DNA of 38,870 nt from a bacterium (lineage in GTDB: Bacteria; B130-G9), in the NCBI GenBank assembly GCA_035527515.1, contig DATLAJ010000107.1:1-38870 (forward strand), given 5' to 3'. The notes below the pieces were generated by a model. That model ran no database searches. It was not told the origin of the DNA and saw only the letters and a program-made list of their open reading frames with translations. A program made the position numbers and the translations under genes. Positions 34,882 to 38,870 of the stretch are shown here, piece after piece; the stretch's first letter is position 1; every line of letters begins with the position of its first letter.

Positions 34882-35594
34882 GGAATATCACTGCGGTATT
34901 CCAGAAGGAGCTTCGGTCATATTTCAACTCTCCGATAGCGTATATTGTGATAGTTCTCTTCGTTGGCTTCTCCGGCTGGCTGTTCTTCAGGAGCTTCTTC
35001 ATGGCGAACCAGGCTTCGATGAGGCTCTACTTCACGATGCTGCCGTGGTTGTTCATGATATTTGCCCCGCTAATAACTATGCGGTTGTGGGCAGAGGAGA
35101 AGAAGCTGAACACCCTGGAGCTTCTGATGACGATGCCGTTGAAGGATTGGGAGGCGGTTCTGGGCAAGTTCTTTGCGAGCCTGTTCCTGATGGTGGTGAT
35201 GCTCCTGCTTTCGCTGCCGCTTGCCCTGTCCGTGTCGGCGTTGGGCAACATGGACTGGGGCCCGGTGGTCGGGGGGTATTTGGGCGCGTTTCTGATGGGA
35301 GCCGCGTACCTTTCGATTGGGCTTTTTGTCTCGTCCGTCACCCAGAACCAGATCGTGGCGGCGGTTACAGGTTTCTTTATTTGCTTCGGGATGTGGATCG
35401 TGGGCGAGAGCATTGTGGTGTTCATGGCGCCGGCCTCGCTTGCTGGCGTGCTGGAGTTCCTCGGCCTGGGGTCCCACTTCGAAAGCATTGGCCGCGGTGT
35501 AATCGATTCTCGCGACATCATCTATTACTTGACGGTCATTGGCTTCTTCCTGTTTCTGAACGTTAAGGGAGTGGAGAGCCGCAAATGGGCATGA
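34878..35594 (+). CDS. ABC-2 type permease, GldF-like
   Basis: This 238-residue membrane protein has about six hydrophobic segments and begins with the family-typical FQKELRSYFNSPIAYIV. RLWAEEKKLNTLELLMTMPL between segments two and three is the cytoplasmic loop contacting the ATPase. The third family member, GldG-like, follows after 28 bases. In gliding Bacteroidota GldA, GldF and GldG form an ABC complex, but close relatives occur in many non-gliding phyla and their substrate is unknown. Confidence 0.92.
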   Translation: MRNITAVFQKELRSYFNSPIAYIVIVLFVGFSGWLFFRSFFMANQASMRLYFTMLPWLFMIFAPLITMRLWAEEKKLNTLELLMTMPLKDWEAVLGKFFASLFLMVVMLLLSLPLALSVSALGNMDWGPVVGGYLGAFLMGAAYLSIGLFVSSVTQNQIVAAVTGFFICFGMWIVGESIVVFMAPASLAGVLEFLGLGSHFESIGRGVIDSRDIIYYLTVIGFFLFLNVKGVESRKWA

Positions 35595-35622
35595 TGATTG
35601 AAGGTTCGAGGAGGCAAAGGTA

Positions 35623-37200
35623 ATGGCTAAACGAGCAACAAGCTACGGAGCCAGTGTCGCGATCTCTGTGGTGATAATCTTGGGCATATTGATCGTCTTG
35701 AACTGCCTATCGAATCTCTATTTCGCGAGGGCTGATCTCACCGAGGACAACCAATATACAGTCTCGGAAGCGACAAAATCTGCGCTGGCCGACCTCGAGG
35801 ACCTCGTTACTATCGAGGCCTATTTTTCCAAGCAGTTGCCGAGCTACGTGATGCCGCTCAAAACTCAGGTGAAAGACCTCTTGGACGAATACAAAGCCTA
35901 TTCCAAAGGGAACTTGCAGGTTGAGTTCATCGACCCCGGTGATGACAAGCAGCTCAAACAGAAACTACAGTTCATGGGGATACCGCCGGTTCAGTTGAAC
36001 GTGATCCAAAAGGACAAGGCGGAGCTCACAACAGTCTATCTTGGGCTTGCCATTCTCTATGAGAACAAGCAAGAGGTCATTCCGCTCATAAGAGGCACCG
36101 AGAACCTCGAGTATCAGATAACGTCGGGCATCAGGAAGGTAACGATGTCAGAGGTGAAGAGCGTTGGTCTGCTGCCCCTGACGGACGGGATGAGTGTTGA
36201 AACCAGTTTCTCGAAACTGAAGGAGGCGCTTCAGAAGCTCTACGATGTGAAGGTGCTCGACTTCAATAGCCCTCGGGGACTAGAGAAGGTCGATACGCTG
36301 CTCATCCTTGGCTCAAAGAAGCTCTCAGACTGGGAGAAGTTCCAGGTCGATCAGGCGATAATGGGCGGAGCGAATGCGATGTTTTTGACCGACATGATCG
36401 ACCGCGAGGAGGGGCAGCTTCAGGCAAAGCCGGCCGAGGCAAACGTGAACGACTTGCTGAATAGCTACGGCTTCCAGGTGAACAGCAATCTGGTGCTCGA
36501 CCGTGTGGCGGCGATGGCGGCGTTCAGCTCGGGTTTCATGTCGTTCAGACTGCCTTATCCGTTTTGGCTCAAGGTTGGGAAAGCGCAGTTGTCCGAGGAT
36601 AGCCCGTCTGTCGGCCTGCTGTCTGCGGTCGTGTTCCCGTGGACGAGCTCTGTGAAGATAAAAGGCAAGGAAGGCGCCGGCGTCAAGTATAACGTTCTGG
36701 CACGCTCCTCGGACGCATCGTGGCTGCAAACTGGTAGGTTCGACCTGAGCCCCCAGCAGAGCTTCTCCAAAACTGCCGGCGGCAGCTACGAGCTAGCCGC
36801 GGAGGGCACTGGAACCTTCAAAAGCCTGTTCGCGGGCAGAGAGGCGCCGAAACCTGAGGGAGATGCGGCGCGTTATGCCAAGGAAGAGCAGGAGACCATT
36901 GAGAAGAGCCCGCCGGTCAAGATCGTCGTTGTGGGCAACTCGTTCATGGTCAATGACAACTTCCTCGCTCGGTACCGCAAGAACGATCTATTTGTCGAGA
37001 ACCTTATCGATGTGATGAACTTGGGCAAGGGGCTTGTCGGCATCAGAACAAGAGGCGCTACCGAGCGCCCACTCGAGGAGGTCTCTGAAGGCGCCAAGCA
37101 ATGGGTCAGATATGGCAACATGTTAGGAATCCCGATTCTCGTCGTGCTATTCGGCCTGTCGAGACACTTCGTCAGAAAAAAACGGAAGAGGGCTTTGTAA
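35623..37200 (+). CDS. GldG-family ABC auxiliary protein
   Basis: This 525-residue protein has an N-terminal membrane helix (~12-32), a large extracytoplasmic domain starting RADLTEDNQYTVSEATKSAL (the hallmark of GldG and related intraflagellar-transport-like domains), and a C-terminal membrane helix (~502-517) followed by basic residues. The topology places the bulk of the protein outside the cytoplasmic membrane. Spacing and family membership tie it to the upstream ATPase and permease. There is a GGAGG-type site before ATG 35623. Confidence 0.9.
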   Translation: MAKRATSYGASVAISVVIILGILIVLNCLSNLYFARADLTEDNQYTVSEATKSALADLEDLVTIEAYFSKQLPSYVMPLKTQVKDLLDEYKAYSKGNLQVEFIDPGDDKQLKQKLQFMGIPPVQLNVIQKDKAELTTVYLGLAILYENKQEVIPLIRGTENLEYQITSGIRKVTMSEVKSVGLLPLTDGMSVETSFSKLKEALQKLYDVKVLDFNSPRGLEKVDTLLILGSKKLSDWEKFQVDQAIMGGANAMFLTDMIDREEGQLQAKPAEANVNDLLNSYGFQVNSNLVLDRVAAMAAFSSGFMSFRLPYPFWLKVGKAQLSEDSPSVGLLSAVVFPWTSSVKIKGKEGAGVKYNVLARSSDASWLQTGRFDLSPQQSFSKTAGGSYELAAEGTGTFKSLFAGREAPKPEGDAARYAKEEQETIEKSPPVKIVVVGNSFMVNDNFLARYRKNDLFVENLIDVMNLGKGLVGIRTRGATERPLEEVSEGAKQWVRYGNMLGIPILVVLFGLSRHFVRKKRKRAL

Positions 37201-38268
37201 GTGCACACCAAAAAGATAATCGTCCTGCTCGTAATCCTGGTCGTTTTATCAGCCGTTGCCTATGTAGCTTACGAATCGAAAAAGCCGCCCGAACGGCCGC
37301 CAGCCGACTCGCAGCAGGCAAAGCTTTTTCCGTCGCTTAAGGCAGACGAGGTAGCACAGATAAAGATCAGGTCGCTTGGGAGCGAAGCTCGGCTTGTTCG
37401 CGACGACAGCGGCACCTGGGTCGTTCCGGATAAGGGCAACTACACGGCGGATGCAAAGGCGATCGACCGGATGCTTGACGCGATAACGACGATGGACAAG
37501 GGCACGGTGGTGTCTCGTAATCCTGAAAAGCAGCTGCTTTATGAGGTGGACAAGATCAAGGGCACCGAGGTTACTGTTCTGGACAAGCACGGCAAGGAGC
37601 TCGCCCATTTCTTTGTTGGCAAGGCAGGGCAGGATTTCTTCAGCACGAACATCTGCCTTGCTGGCGAGAACGAGGTGCGTCTCGTTCACAAGATGCTTTC
37701 CTATATGTTCAAACGGACGGACGGGGATTGGCGTGAGAAGGAGGTATTCACTGACGCAGACGAGGAAAAGCTCGTCAAGTACACAGTCGTAGGTGCGGAG
37801 GGCTCAGCATCGTTTGCGAAGAGCGAGACGGGGACTTGGAGCACGATCGAGCCTGCGGGCAAGGAAGTTGCTCCGGAGGATGCGAAGCGCGCTGTTTCCG
37901 GACTCGCCAAGCTGCGCATCTCTGGCTTTGCCGAGGACAAGAACAAGGACAAGTTCGAGCTCGACAAGCCGAAATGGACGATTACCGCAACGGGGGATGA
38001 CGACAGGCAATACGCGCTTAAGATATGCGGCGAACGGAGCAAGGCGCAGTTTTTCGTTCAGCGGGTTGGTAAGGACACGGTGTTTTACACGAGCAAGTAT
38101 CAAGTCGAGAGGCTCACAAAGCCATACAAAGACGCGCTGGGCATCAAGGAAGAGAAAACCCCGGAGTCTAAGAGCCTCCGTGAACCCAAGAGAGGCAGCA
38201 AGAGGCCGATAACGTCTCGAAATGTAAAAGCGGCCCAGAAGACCAAGGGCGGCAAGTCGAAGAAGTAG
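37201..38268 (+). CDS. DUF4340 domain protein, last gene of the ABC operon
   Basis: This 355-residue protein has one N-terminal membrane helix (KKIIVLLVILVVLSAVAYVAY, ~3-22) and an extracytoplasmic DUF4340-type domain with repeating units, each with a strand pattern such as EVAQIKIRSLGSEARLVRDD and GTWVVPDKG. The last ~40 residues are Lys/Arg-rich and probably disordered. GTG 37201 directly abuts the stop of the GldG-like gene, so translation is coupled. DUF4340 proteins commonly close GldFG-type operons; their function is not established. Confidence 0.88.
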   Translation: MHTKKIIVLLVILVVLSAVAYVAYESKKPPERPPADSQQAKLFPSLKADEVAQIKIRSLGSEARLVRDDSGTWVVPDKGNYTADAKAIDRMLDAITTMDKGTVVSRNPEKQLLYEVDKIKGTEVTVLDKHGKELAHFFVGKAGQDFFSTNICLAGENEVRLVHKMLSYMFKRTDGDWREKEVFTDADEEKLVKYTVVGAEGSASFAKSETGTWSTIEPAGKEVAPEDAKRAVSGLAKLRISGFAEDKNKDKFELDKPKWTITATGDDDRQYALKICGERSKAQFFVQRVGKDTVFYTSKYQVERLTKPYKDALGIKEEKTPESKSLREPKRGSKRPITSRNVKAAQKTKGGKSKK

Positions 38269-38310
38269 GGCTGCATATTATGGAGGCTGTCCAATAAGTC
38301 CGTTTTGCCT

Positions 38311-38388
38311 GTGTAGGGGCGATTCACGAATCGCCCTGGTCTAATCCGATCGGGCACCTTAAGGGCGGTTCGTGAACCGCCCCTACAC
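38311..38388. repeat. Palindromic intergenic repeat with two self-complementary arms
   Basis: The 26-base arms at 38311-38336 and 38363-38388 are inverted copies with two mismatches by eye. Each arm is itself a palindrome of the form GGGCGATTCACGAATCGCCC or GGGCGGTTCGTGAACCGCCC. Such GTAGGGGCG-type repeats recur in many bacterial genomes as non-autonomous elements. Here it could also end transcription of the ABC operon, though no T-run follows. Confidence 0.85.
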
Positions 38389-38479
38389 GAGGTCGATGTC
38401 CTTTTATAGCCACATCTGGGACGCCAGGCCCGTCTGAGCACGGCGCCCATCAGCAGCGGGTCATACCGCCAAGAAGGTG

Positions 38480-38870
38480 TCATCCGCTCGGCGCAAGGCG
38501 GGGCGCATCCTTTCTGCGATATAGGTAGAAGTGATACTTGTAGAAAGCATCCAGCATGTCCGGCGCCTCAACTAGCCTGTAATCGTCGTAAAGTACCTTG
38601 TGATCAAGCAGCATGTTCTCGTAGTTATGCTCGCACCAAGTCCGTCCCATCACGTCAACGAGAAGGATGTAGTCAGGCTTGCGGCGGAAGACATACATCG
38701 GTTTGAACTTAGCGTGTGCCTTGCCCTTCAGATGAGCAATGTAGCGGTCGGTCAGGCCGCGCATGTCTATCACACGAACCCCTGAATAATAGGGGATCAG
38801 GCCCGCCTCGCCCAGCGCCACGGTGGCATTAGATGGGATTCGCTGGTGCATCATCTTGGCCACAGCATAG
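38480..38870 (-). CDS. C-terminal part of a probable membrane glycosyltransferase (runs off the window)
   Basis: The frame is open to the right edge, so the start is outside the window. The visible ~130 residues contain IPSNATVALGEAGLIPYYSG and VIDMRGLTDRYIAH, the pattern found in the periplasmic C-terminal domain of polyprenol-phosphate-sugar glycosyltransferases of the GT-C/ArnT-like kind. DYILLV and a YKYHFYLYRRKD tail follow. Identification rests on this short region only. Confidence 0.55.
   Translation of the reverse strand, partial: YAVAKMMHQRIPSNATVALGEAGLIPYYSGVRVIDMRGLTDRYIAHLKGKAHAKFKPMYVFRRKPDYILLVDVMGRTWCEHNYENMLLDHKVLYDDYRLVEAPDMLDAFYKYHFYLYRRKDAPRLAPSG

Overview
The window is bacterial chromosome of about 55% G+C by eye, with short intergenic gaps, many overlapping start and stop codons, three likely TTG starts and CCA encoded in the tRNA genes. 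Signal peptides, a lipobox and a GldA/GldF/GldG-type ABC operon suggest a double-membraned lineage. The mix of a butyrate kinase pathway, beta-helix and transglutaminase-like secreted proteins, and a GldG plus DUF4340 operon does not point to a well-studied genus. An uncultivated-phylum genome is my best guess, but the phylum cannot be fixed from this sequence.

Positions 1-5949 are the right part of an integrated mobile element. It carries a Prim-Pol/D5-type primase-helicase and an AlpA/Xis-like HTH protein on the minus strand, and divergently an unknown protein and a tyrosine integrase. It ends in a 3' fragment of tRNA-Gly(GCC), followed by intact tRNA-Pro(GGG). The layout resembles a phage satellite (PICI-like). 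A nested inverted repeat containing GGACAGGGTT units lies just past the primase stop and is a candidate replication origin. The left end lies outside the window.

Positions 5982-14575 are mostly core DNA: tRNA-Pro, a lipoprotein, butyrate kinase and phosphate butyryltransferase, an orphan Eco57I-like DNA methylase, tRNA-Asn with a clear promoter, and a secreted beta-helix protein.

Positions 16334-22540 form a defence and addiction island between der and pyrD. hicB-hicA is bracketed by 108-bp direct repeats. Next comes mntA with a hepT toxin gene cut short after 42 codons. A type III restriction-modification operon follows, with a 46-residue zinc-ribbon gene and a strong hairpin between mod and res.

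Positions 22557-30087 are housekeeping: pyrD, xseA and a small helical protein on the minus strand, then rplU-rpmA-obg-nadD-rsfS behind a strong promoter, then a NeuB-family synthase. Positions 30253-38870 hold a 1111-residue secreted protein with a transglutaminase/PNGase-like core, a four-gene ABC/GldG/DUF4340 operon, a palindromic intergenic repeat, and the C-terminal end of a probable membrane glycosyltransferase running off the right edge.
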